A stretch of 6,933 bases of DNA, from contig WQTJ01000095.1 in the NCBI GenBank assembly GCA_009786345.1, positions 1 through 6,933 of the forward strand, written 5' to 3'. Positions 1 to 6,180 of this stretch are shown in pieces. Within the stretch, counting starts at the first letter, position 1, and every line of letters starts with the position of its first letter. Under the pieces are notes generated by a model. It searched no databases, was not told the DNA's origin, and saw only the letters and a program-made list of their open reading frames with translations. The translations under genes were made by a program, and so were the position numbers. This DNA is from Dehalococcoidia bacterium. GTDB taxonomy: Bacteria; Chloroflexota; Dehalococcoidia; Dehalococcoidales; UBA1222.

Positions 1-15
1 GGTAAAGTCTACCAT
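1..15 (-). CDS. Possible start of a divergent gene, cut by the left edge
   Basis: On the minus strand an ATG at 15-13 opens a frame of five codons (M-V-D-F-T) that runs off the left edge. A GTGAG sequence lies five bases upstream of this ATG and could act as a ribosome binding site, and a plausible leftward promoter lies about 80 to 110 bases upstream (see the entry at 95-124). Five codons say nothing about the product, so no function is proposed. The alternative is that positions 1-138 are simply intergenic DNA. The call rests only on the arrangement of promoter, ribosome site and start codon and is weak. Confidence 0.25.
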
Positions 16-94
16 TAAAGCTCACTTGCTTTCTTGTCTGTTAGATAATTCTTTGCTTGCTCAGCTCTGTAATAATTTATGAAACAGCCGTGCA

Positions 95-124
95 AGTATA
101 CCGACTTTACTCGCTTAGGGTAAA
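95..124 (-). promoter_or_regulatory. Candidate divergent (leftward) promoter
   Basis: Read on the minus strand, TTTACC (plus 124-119; four of six matches to TTGACA) is followed after 18 bases by TATACT (plus 100-95; five of six matches to TATAAT). Transcription would start near position 88 and give a leader of about 70 bases before the ATG at 15. Its -35 box lies only 14 bases from the -35 box of the rpsO promoter, so the two would be back to back. This is a pattern match only. Confidence 0.35.
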
Positions 125-138
125 TACCATTGAAAAAA

Positions 139-167
139 TTTACACTAACTACTCCTTATGTTATAAT
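139..167 (+). promoter_or_regulatory. Sigma70-type promoter of the rpsO-pnp-dapB-asd-dapA unit
   Basis: The -35 box TTTACA (139-144) matches the TTGACA consensus at five of six positions. The -10 box TATAAT (162-167) is a perfect match, the spacer is the ideal 17 bases, and TG at 159-160 makes an extended -10. Transcription is predicted to start near 174, leaving a leader of about 32 bases before the TTG start of rpsO. It is the best promoter in the window and the only convincing one facing the core genes, as expected for highly expressed ribosomal protein genes. Confidence 0.8.
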
Positions 168-194
168 CAGCGAATTGTAGAGATAAGAAAAGTT

Positions 195-198
195 GGAG
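195..198 (+). promoter_or_regulatory. Ribosome binding site that fixes the TTG start of rpsO
   Basis: GGAG lies seven bases upstream of the TTG codon at 206. There is no in-frame ATG until well inside the conserved S15 fold, so this site is the main evidence that translation starts at TTG. Confidence 0.7.
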
Positions 199-205
199 AG
201 TAAAT

Positions 206-472
206 TTGTTAGATTTACAGAAAAAAACCGAAATCATTCAAAAAAATGCGCTTCACGATGGAGATACTGGCTCGGCAGAAGTACAGATAGCTTTGTTAAC
301 TGAGCGCATTACCCAATTAACCCGCCACATGACCACTTTCGGTCATGACTACCACTCCAAGCGCAGTTTGCTCCGCCTTGTCGGACAGCGCAGAAGGTTG
401 CTGGCTTACCTCAATAAGGAAGATGTCAACCGTTACAAGAAGCTCGTAAAAGCTCTTGGCCTGCGCAAGTAA
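206..472 (+). CDS. rpsO: 30S ribosomal protein S15
   Basis: S15 is a primary binding protein of the small ribosomal subunit. It binds the central domain of 16S rRNA and helps nucleate assembly of the platform. The 88-residue product has the family's usual length. It shows the conserved DTGSAEVQIALLTERI block near residues 20-35, followed by the HSKRSLLRLVGQRRRLL basic helix region that contacts rRNA, and ends in the typical GLRK-type tail. The start is TTG, chosen because GGAG lies seven bases upstream and the first residues then align with known S15 N-termini. It is the first gene after a strong promoter, and pnp follows after 38 bases, the classical rpsO-pnp pairing seen across bacteria. 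The predicted leader is short. Identification is secure; only the rare start codon carries some doubt. Confidence 0.97.
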   Translation: MLDLQKKTEIIQKNALHDGDTGSAEVQIALLTERITQLTRHMTTFGHDYHSKRSLLRLVGQRRRLLAYLNKEDVNRYKKLVKALGLRK

Positions 473-497
473 CACCCGTTACTTCCGAATAATTGAC

Positions 498-504
498 AAG
501 GAGG
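498..504 (+). promoter_or_regulatory. Ribosome binding site that fixes the pnp start at 511
   Basis: A perfect AAGGAGG lies six bases upstream of the ATG at 511. An in-frame TTG at 493 would put this sequence inside the reading frame and has no comparable site of its own, so 511 is preferred. Confidence 0.85.
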
Positions 505-510
505 ACGCAA

Positions 511-2679
511 ATGGCTCAACCGTTTGCTATAGAGGACACCTTTGGTGGCCGCACACTTAGCATTGAAACCGGTAAACTAGCGGCTCAGGCAGATGCCGCT
601 GTTACGTTACGCTATGGAGATACTGTTTTACTCGTAACCACATGTGTCAGCCCTCAGCCTCGTGATGGGGTTGATTTTTTACCGCTGACCATTGACTACG
701 AGGAGCGGCTATATGCCGCCGGCAAAATTCCAGGCGGCTTCATCCGCCGTGAAGGGCGGCCTTCTGAAGAAGCTATCCTTACCAGCCGACTTACAGACCG
801 TCCGCTGCGCCCATTGCTGCCCAAAACATGGAGACGCGAGATTCAGGTCGTCGTAACTGTACTTTCCACTGACCGCGAGAATGACCCGGATACGCTGGCC
901 ATTATCGGTGGATCATGCACTTTAGGCATGTCAGAAGTGCCTTTTGAAGGCCCTGTCGGAGCATGTCACGTAGGTTATATTGATGGGCAATATGTCATCA
1001 ACCCTACTATGCCCGAAATGGCAAATAGCACCCTCGACTTGGTGGTTGCATCATCAAAAACCGCCGTGGTAATGATAGAAGCCGGAGCTAAGGAAGTACC
1101 AGAGGATATCATTACTGGTGCGATGAAGTTTGCCCACGAAGCCAACCAGAAGCTTATCGCCATGCAGGAAAAGATAATCGCCGCCATGGGTAAAGCAAAA
1201 GAAGAGGCACCCCCAGCCCTGAACAATAGTGAGTTAAAAGCTGATATGGAGCAAATTCTCGCTGGGCGCGTGTGGGACGCGCTTAATTTCGCTACTAAAG
1301 CCGAGCGTGAGCCCAAGTTAAGTGTTCTCAAAGCAGAACTACTGGAACAGTTGAAAGATAAATACTCCGACAGCGAAATATTGTCAGCCTTTGACAACGC
1401 TGTCCGTTATGCTCTGCGAGGTCATATACTGAAATACGGAACGCGGGCCAACAACCGCTCGCTTACCCAGATTCGTCAACTGTCATGTGACGTAAACCTG
1501 CTACCGCGCGTACACGGATCAGGGCTATTCACTCGCGGCGAAACACAAGCCCTATCCATAACCACTTTAGGCTCCATGCGCGATGAGCAGCAGCTGGACG
1601 GGCTTGGTCTCACTGAAACCAAACGCTATATGCACCACTACAACTTTCCTCCGTATTCTACCGGCGAGGTCAAGCGTGTAGGTTCTCCGGGACGCCGTGA
1701 AATCGGCCACGGAGCACTAGCCGAACGCGCCATACTCCCGGTAATACCATCTGAAGCAGACTTCCCATACACCATACGCGTTGTATCTGAAATCATGAGC
1801 TCTTCCGGCTCTACATCCATGGCCAGCGTATGCGGCTCCACATTGTCGCTGATGGACGCCGGAGTCCCTATTAAAGCTCCCGTAGCCGGCATATCCATGG
1901 GGTTAGTCACCGGCGATAACGGCGAATGGGTCGTGCTGACAGACATTGAAGGCATGGAAGACAACTACGGCGATATGGATTATAAAGTTGCCGGAACCAG
2001 CACCGGTATCACAGCTTTACAGCTGGACATTAAACTTAAAGGTGTCAGCTTGGAAATGCTGGAAAAAGCTATGTGGCAAAGCCGTGAAACGCGCATGTTC
2101 ATTTTGGAAACCATGCATAACACTATTGCCCAGAGCCGCTCTGAGCTTTCCCAATACGCACCGCGCATGTATAAGATGGTTGTTGACCAAGATAAGATCG
2201 GCACCGTCATCGGCCCTGGCGGCAAAACCATTCGCTCCATCACCGATGAGAGCAAAGCAACCATAGACATAGCACCTGACGGAACCGTTACTATCGGTGC
2301 AGTTGATGAAACATCTGCAAAAAAAGCTATGAAGATGATTGAAGATCTTACACGCGAAATCAAAGCCGGCGAGATTTTCACAGGTAAAGTGGTACGCATT
2401 ATGAACTTCGGGGCTTTCGTTGAGTTGCTGCCAGGCAAAGACGGCTTGGTGCATATATCAGAACTTGAAACCCACCGTGTGGAAAAAGTAGAAGATGTAG
2501 TCAAAATCGGCAATGAAATTACAGTCAAAGTAATTGAAATTGATAGTCAGGGGCGCATCAATTTATCGCGCCGCGCCCTGCTGGCTCCTCCGGATGGCAG
2601 TAATCAGGATGGGAGCGCATCTTTCCGCCCATCCGGCAACCGACCTCCATCTGGAAGCCCGCCTAACAGACCGCGTTAA
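511..2679 (+). CDS. pnp: Polyribonucleotide nucleotidyltransferase (PNPase)
   Basis: PNPase degrades RNA from the 3' end using phosphate, releasing nucleoside diphosphates; it can also add nucleotides in reverse. It works in the cytoplasm as a homotrimer, often with RNase E-type degradosomes. With the ATG at 511 it has 722 residues, close to the family norm. Domains in order: first RNase PH core (about 10-140) with the RNA-contacting loop FIRREGRP at 77-84; helical linker (about 145-290); catalytic second RNase PH core (about 300-535); KH domain (about 550-610) with the GPGG loop at 568-571; S1 domain (about 621-690). Catalytic D484, D490 and K492, in EDNYGDMDYK, correspond to E. coli D486, D492 and K494. 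The tail (691-722) is rich in Pro, Ser, Gly and Arg and probably disordered. The gene follows rpsO by 38 bases and precedes dapB by 37. Confidence 0.97.
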   Translation: MAQPFAIEDTFGGRTLSIETGKLAAQADAAVTLRYGDTVLLVTTCVSPQPRDGVDFLPLTIDYEERLYAAGKIPGGFIRREGRPSEEAILTSRLTDRPLRPLLPKTWRREIQVVVTVLSTDRENDPDTLAIIGGSCTLGMSEVPFEGPVGACHVGYIDGQYVINPTMPEMANSTLDLVVASSKTAVVMIEAGAKEVPEDIITGAMKFAHEANQKLIAMQEKIIAAMGKAKEEAPPALNNSELKADMEQILAGRVWDALNFATKAEREPKLSVLKAELLEQLKDKYSDSEILSAFDNAVRYALRGHILKYGTRANNRSLTQIRQLSCDVNLLPRVHGSGLFTRGETQALSITTLGSMRDEQQLDGLGLTETKRYMHHYNFPPYSTGEVKRVGSPGRREIGHGALAERAILPVIPSEADFPYTIRVVSEIMSSSGSTSMASVCGSTLSLMDAGVPIKAPVAGISMGLVTGDNGEWVVLTDIEGMEDNYGDMDYKVAGTSTGITALQLDIKLKGVSLEMLEKAMWQSRETRMFILETMHNTIAQSRSELSQYAPRMYKMVVDQDKIGTVIGPGGKTIRSITDESKATIDIAPDGTVTIGAVDETSAKKAMKMIEDLTREIKAGEIFTGKVVRIMNFGAFVELLPGKDGLVHISELETHRVEKVEDVVKIGNEITVKVIEIDSQGRINLSRRALLAPPDGSNQDGSASFRPSGNRPPSGSPPNRPR

Positions 2680-2704
2680 TAAGAGGAAAAAAGAATTCAA
2701 CCGC

Positions 2705-2713
2705 AGAGGTGAG
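2705..2713 (+). promoter_or_regulatory. Ribosome binding site that fixes the dapB start at 2717
   Basis: AGAGGTGAG ends three bases before the ATG at 2717, with its AGGTG core five bases from it. The same open frame extends back into pnp to an ATG at 2534, but the stretch before 2717 has no resemblance to DapB, whereas the residues from 2717 begin the NAD(P)-binding fold. Confidence 0.75.
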
Positions 2714-2716
2714 AGC

Positions 2717-3508
2717 ATGTCCAAGATAAGAGTCTTGGTGCACGGGGCCCTAGGCAAAATGGGGCAAACAGTAATTGCGGCTCTCGGTCAAGAGCCTGAT
2801 ATGGAACTGGCAGGTGCGGTTGACATCAGTGCCACCACCAACAGCTTTTCTTTGCCAAACGGAGACAGTACTCCACTATCATCAGATATTGCTGCTATGC
2901 TGAATACTCAGCATCCGGATGTAGTAGTAGATTTCAGCACCGCCAAAGCCATGAGACAGCTGGCACAGGCAGTGTTATCGCGCGGGGTGAAATTGGTAAG
3001 CGGCACTACCGGATTGAGTGAAGATGATTTGCGATATGTTGACGCATTAACTAAAGAGCATGGTACAAGTGCTATAATCGCCTCAAACTTTGCCACCGGT
3101 GCGCTTGTGATGATACACCTTGCTAAGATAGCTGCTAAATACTTCGACTACGCCGAAATTATTGAAGAACACCATCAGTTCAAGCTAGACGCACCGTCAG
3201 GCACAGCACTTACAACGGCCAAAGCCATGATACAAGCACGCGACAAAGCTTTCACAACCCCGGAACAGAAAGAAGCACTCAAGGAAAGCCGCGGGCAGAA
3301 ATTAGAAGGCATCTCCATACACAGCGTACGCATACCGGGCATTGTGGCCAGGCAAGAGATCCTGTTGGGCGGCATGGGACAAACGCTCTCCATCAAGCAC
3401 GACGCCATTAACCGCGACTGCTACATGCCTGGTGTAATGCTATCAATACGCGAGGTAGGCAAACGAAGCGGTTTGACAGTCGGATTAGAAAAACTTCTCG
3501 GTCTATAA
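2717..3508 (+). CDS. dapB: 4-hydroxy-tetrahydrodipicolinate reductase
   Basis: DapB uses NAD(P)H to reduce the DapA product to tetrahydrodipicolinate, on the diaminopimelate route to lysine and, where present, peptidoglycan. The 263-residue product has the normal length. The N-terminal Rossmann fold carries GALGKMG at residues 10-16, and VVDFSTAKA and SGTTG follow, as in the family. The signature EEHHQFKLDAPSGTA at 150-164 contains the proposed catalytic H152 and K156 (E. coli H159 and K163) in the substrate-binding domain. The start at 2717 has a good ribosome site and places the glycine-rich loop near the N-terminus as usual. It sits 37 bases after pnp and 18 before asd, with no visible terminator on either side. 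The nearby asd and dapA supply its substrate, which fits the assignment. Confidence 0.96.
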   Translation: MSKIRVLVHGALGKMGQTVIAALGQEPDMELAGAVDISATTNSFSLPNGDSTPLSSDIAAMLNTQHPDVVVDFSTAKAMRQLAQAVLSRGVKLVSGTTGLSEDDLRYVDALTKEHGTSAIIASNFATGALVMIHLAKIAAKYFDYAEIIEEHHQFKLDAPSGTALTTAKAMIQARDKAFTTPEQKEALKESRGQKLEGISIHSVRIPGIVARQEILLGGMGQTLSIKHDAINRDCYMPGVMLSIREVGKRSGLTVGLEKLLGL

Positions 3509-3514
3509 TTTTTT

Positions 3515-3520
3515 GAGGAG
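3515..3520 (+). promoter_or_regulatory. Ribosome binding site of asd
   Basis: GAGGAG six bases before the ATG at 3527, inside the 18-base gap after dapB. It leaves no space for a separate promoter or terminator between the two genes. Confidence 0.7.
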
Positions 3521-3526
3521 ACCTAC

Positions 3527-4552
3527 ATGAATAAATACAGAGTGGCTATAGTAGGTGCCACCGGATTGGTTGGCAGTGAATTCATTAAAGTACTGGAACA
3601 GCGCAACTTTCCTATAAGCGACTTGCAGATGTTCGCCTCAGACCGTTCGGCCGGCAAGAAGCTATACTTCGCACATGAGGAATACGAAGTTAAAGAAACC
3701 GCGACTGATTCATTCCGCGACGTGGACATCGCTTTCTTTTCAGCAGGGACTGATACCAGCAAATACTTCGCACCCATAGCCACCAAAAGCGGTGCAGTAG
3801 TCATCGACAACTCCGTCGCTTTCAGAATGGATGACAGCGTGCCGCTGGTCGTGCCTGAAGTAAACACCGAGGATATCAAAAAGCATAAAGGTATTATCGC
3901 CAATCCCAACTGCTCCACTATCCAGATGGTGGTTGCTATCAATCCATTGCATAGAGTAAATCCTATCAAACGTATAATAGTGACAACACTTCAATCTGTT
4001 TCTGGTACCGGCTCAGCAGCTGTTGAAGAGCTCACAGCACAGAGCAGCCAGGTGCTAAGAGGTCAAGATACCACACCGCACGTATATCCTCACCAGATAG
4101 CTTTCAACACACTGCCACACATAGATGTATTTCTGGATAATGCCTACACCAAAGAAGAATGGAAAATGGTGGAAGAAACGCGCAAAATCATGCACGCCGA
4201 AGATATGCTGGTTTCAGCCACATGTGTGCGCGTGCCCGTATTCAACAGCCACAGCGAAGCAGTCACTTTGGAATTCACCAATCCTATAACACCTGAGGAA
4301 GCACGCAGGATATTGTCTCAAGCACCAGGTGTATATGTACTGGACGATCCCGGCATCAGTCTATATCCCACCCCTTGGATGGCTGCCAGCACTGACGTAA
4401 CCTACGTCGGGCGTATCCGCCGTGACGTGTCGCATTTCAATGGCTTGGTGATGTGGGTTGTAGCCGACAATATCCGCAAAGGTGCAGCTCTCAATGCTGT
4501 GCAAATTGCTGAAGAAATGATTAAACACAACTGGGTAAAACCGGGAGACTAG
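3527..4552 (+). CDS. asd: Aspartate-semialdehyde dehydrogenase
   Basis: Asd reduces aspartyl phosphate with NADPH to aspartate semialdehyde, the branch point between lysine/DAP and threonine/methionine synthesis; here it feeds the DapA encoded next. The 341-residue product is full length. GATGLVG at residues 10-16 is the NADP-binding loop. NPNCSTIQ contains the acylated catalytic cysteine C129, and the second active-site motif VPVFNSHSEAV contains H242. SVSGTGSAAVEEL near 150-165 is a further conserved stretch; in some relatives these loops read SGAG and GHSE, so there are mild local differences. Initiation at ATG 3527 is supported by GAGGAG. Its TAG stop is one base from the dapA start, and the dapA ribosome site lies within its last codons, implying coupled translation. 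Aspartate kinase, the step before, is not in the window. Confidence 0.96.
   Translation: MNKYRVAIVGATGLVGSEFIKVLEQRNFPISDLQMFASDRSAGKKLYFAHEEYEVKETATDSFRDVDIAFFSAGTDTSKYFAPIATKSGAVVIDNSVAFRMDDSVPLVVPEVNTEDIKKHKGIIANPNCSTIQMVVAINPLHRVNPIKRIIVTTLQSVSGTGSAAVEELTAQSSQVLRGQDTTPHVYPHQIAFNTLPHIDVFLDNAYTKEEWKMVEETRKIMHAEDMLVSATCVRVPVFNSHSEAVTLEFTNPITPEEARRILSQAPGVYVLDDPGISLYPTPWMAASTDVTYVGRIRRDVSHFNGLVMWVVADNIRKGAALNAVQIAEEMIKHNWVKPGD
4543..4547 (+). promoter_or_regulatory. Ribosome binding site of dapA inside the end of asd
   Basis: GGGAG lies within the last codons of asd, six bases before the dapA ATG at 4554. Ribosomes finishing asd would cover this site, so translation of the two genes is probably coupled. 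Confidence 0.65.
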
Positions 4553-4553
4553 T

Positions 4554-5465
4554 ATGAAAAGCGGAAAAGAATTAGGTCGCCTTATTACAGCTATGGTAAC
4601 GCCATTCGACAAGGATGGGGCCGTAGACTACGAACAAGCCAAGAAACTAGCCAAAGCACTGATTGGCTCAGGAAGCGACGGCATAGTAGTCGTAGGAACC
4701 ACAGGCGAATCACCCACAGTTACCTGGGAAGAAGAACACCGGCTATTCCGCGAGATTAAATCAGTGATAGGCGATAAAGGATCAGTCATCGCCGGCACAG
4801 GATCAAACTCCACAGAGGAAGCCAGAGAGAATACTATTCGCGCACAGGAATGGGGAGTTGATGCTTGTTTGCTCGTTGCCCCTTATTACAATAAACCAAC
4901 CCAAGAAGGATTATACCAGCATTTTAAAACTATTGCAGAAAGCACTAAGCTGCCATGTATTTTGTATAACGTGCCGGGACGTACCGTCACAAGCATATCA
5001 GCAGATATCGTCGTAAGGTTATCCCAAATTAAAAACCTCGTAGGGCTAAAAGAAGCTTCCGGTGATATGGAGCAGACAGCTCGCGTTATAAGAGGTGCTG
5101 GAGAGCTCCGTGATGACTTTATTGTATGGAGCGGAAACGACGGCGATACGCTGCCTATGATGGCACTCGGTGCATATGGAGTCATAAGTGTAGCATCACA
5201 TTTGGTGGGCAAGCAGATTAAAGAAATGATTGAGAGCTTCGCATCCGGCAAAACAGTGCGCGCAGCTGAGATTCACCGCAACTTGGTGCCTTTATTCAAG
5301 GATCTTTTTATCATCTCCAATCCAATCCCATTGAAATATGCCTTAAACCATATAGGATTTCGCGTTGGCGGTTTACGCCTGCCGCTTACAGAAGCAGATG
5401 AAAAAACAGCTTCAGTGCTACGCGAGACGCTCAAGCATTACCACATAGATTTGCCACTAGAGTAA
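4554..5465 (+). CDS. dapA: 4-hydroxy-tetrahydrodipicolinate synthase
   Basis: DapA condenses pyruvate with aspartate semialdehyde, the committed step to diaminopimelate and lysine. It is a TIM-barrel class I aldolase-type enzyme, normally a tetramer, that forms a Schiff base with pyruvate. The 303-residue product is slightly longer than E. coli DapA (292). GTTGES at 48-53 holds T49, PYYNKP holds Y112, and LYNVPGRT holds Y138 and R143. The Schiff-base lysine is K166 in VGLKEASGD. These match E. coli T44, Y107, Y133, R138 and K161 with a constant shift of five, so the full active site is present and confusion with N-acetylneuraminate lyase or another family member is unlikely. It starts one base after asd. 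No clear terminator follows, so whether the transcript continues into the acetyltransferase gene is open. Confidence 0.95.
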   Translation: MKSGKELGRLITAMVTPFDKDGAVDYEQAKKLAKALIGSGSDGIVVVGTTGESPTVTWEEEHRLFREIKSVIGDKGSVIAGTGSNSTEEARENTIRAQEWGVDACLLVAPYYNKPTQEGLYQHFKTIAESTKLPCILYNVPGRTVTSISADIVVRLSQIKNLVGLKEASGDMEQTARVIRGAGELRDDFIVWSGNDGDTLPMMALGAYGVISVASHLVGKQIKEMIESFASGKTVRAAEIHRNLVPLFKDLFIISNPIPLKYALNHIGFRVGGLRLPLTEADEKTASVLRETLKHYHIDLPLE

Positions 5466-5537
5466 AACATATAAGTTTGTAAACCGCTACATGAGCCTAA
5501 TCGCACGCAATGAGGATTTAAAAACAAAGTTGCATAT

Positions 5538-6152
5538 ATGGGTTACTCATCGTTGGTTAAAATAGATAAAACATTAGTGGAGCCAGCTTCTATCACATGC
5601 GCACGCGCTTTTGAGGACGACACTCTCACCCACTGGATGATACCCAATCCTAAAAAAAGAGTTAACCTGCGCTACGCCTTTGAAATGCACCTGCGCATGT
5701 CTGCTGCAGGAGACAGTTCTATAGCCTACGCTACCTCTCCCAATTGCGAAGGGGTGGCTATATGGGTAAAAGCAGGAGCTAAAGACTCATTGATGGCATC
5801 TTTGGCAGCTGGGTTTCCATTCTTGCCGCTACGTTGCGGTTGGCGCTATTTTTGGCGAGATAGTCGAAGTACATCGATGTGCAACAAACTACGCAGTAAA
5901 TTTGCACCGATACTACACTGCTATTTGGCTGTTCTTGCAGTAACCCCAGAGCATCAGGGAAAAGGCATGGCAAGCGCACTGGTAAAACCTATGCTGGAAA
6001 TACTGGATCAAGATAAAATGTCATGCTACGTAGAAACACAAAACATGAAAAACGTCGGCATGTACCAACATTTTGGATTCAAATTGGTACACCAAACCTG
6101 CCTGCCTAGCAAAGGCCCGCCGCTATACCTCATGCTTCGGCAGATGGAATAA
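5538..6152 (+). CDS. GNAT-family N-acetyltransferase, substrate unknown
   Basis: This 204-residue protein resembles GNAT enzymes, which transfer an acetyl group from acetyl-CoA to an amine. AFEDDTLTHWMIPNPKKR at 24-41 matches the usual N-terminal region of a subgroup with a conserved W and P. The acetyl-CoA binding motif A reads LAVTPEHQGKGMASAL, with QGKG at 140-143. VETQNMKNVGMYQHFGF near 165-181 is the typical C-terminal motif, with Y176 as the likely general-acid tyrosine. Seven cysteines (21, 70, 100, 115, 128, 163, 188) are many for a protein of this size. ATG 5538 is the first possible start after an in-frame stop at 5511, but no good ribosome site lies at the right distance (GAGGA at 5512 is 21 bases away), so the start is uncertain. 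It follows dapA by 72 bases. Nothing in the sequence shows its substrate. Confidence 0.85.
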   Translation: MGYSSLVKIDKTLVEPASITCARAFEDDTLTHWMIPNPKKRVNLRYAFEMHLRMSAAGDSSIAYATSPNCEGVAIWVKAGAKDSLMASLAAGFPFLPLRCGWRYFWRDSRSTSMCNKLRSKFAPILHCYLAVLAVTPEHQGKGMASALVKPMLEILDQDKMSCYVETQNMKNVGMYQHFGFKLVHQTCLPSKGPPLYLMLRQME

Positions 6153-6156
6153 GTAT

Positions 6157-6177
6157 TTATTATTGGGATAGTAATAA
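6157..6177. terminator. Weak A/U hairpin between convergent genes
   Basis: TTATTATT (6157-6164) can pair with AGTAATAA (6170-6177) around a five-base loop GGGAT, giving seven A-U pairs and one G-U pair in the plus-strand RNA. It sits within the 28 bases between two convergent stop codons, where a two-way terminator would be expected. The stem has no G-C pair and only a broken U-rich stretch follows, so it may be too weak to work; on the minus strand the G-U pair becomes a mismatch. Confidence 0.3.
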
Positions 6178-6180
6178 CGT

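Noticed and set aside
2..110. Eight-base inverted repeat GTAAAGTC (2-9) and GACTTTAC (103-110)
   Set aside because: The arms are 93 bases apart and do not extend beyond eight bases. A match of this size is not rare enough to claim an operator or mobile element end.
493..510. TTG start for pnp at 493
   Set aside because: The perfect AAGGAGG at 498-504 lies downstream of it and correctly spaced for the ATG at 511.
1946..2266. 106-codon plus-strand frame inside pnp
   Set aside because: It overlaps the catalytic and KH region of PNPase in another frame and its composition (many K, W, P, A) looks like a frame-shifted reading, not a protein.
975..2528. Long minus-strand open frames inside pnp (up to 182 codons at 1980-2528, and two overlapping each other there)
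   Set aside because: They lie opposite a clearly conserved PNPase reading frame, overlap each other in different frames, and show no recognisable domain. They are shadows of the coding strand.
2534..2716. Upstream extension of dapB back to an ATG within pnp
   Set aside because: The added residues are not DapB-like and overlap the PNPase S1 domain and tail; a good ribosome site precedes the ATG at 2717.
5466..5537. Terminator or promoter between dapA and the acetyltransferase
   Set aside because: Only a tiny GTTTGTAAAC palindrome and poorly spaced AT-rich hexamers are present; none forms a stem followed by a U run or a well-spaced -35/-10 pair.
5538..6152. The acetyltransferase as the acetyl-DAP pathway enzyme DapH
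   Set aside because: Tetrahydrodipicolinate acetyltransferases are left-handed beta-helix proteins with hexapeptide repeats. This protein has GNAT motifs and no such repeats.
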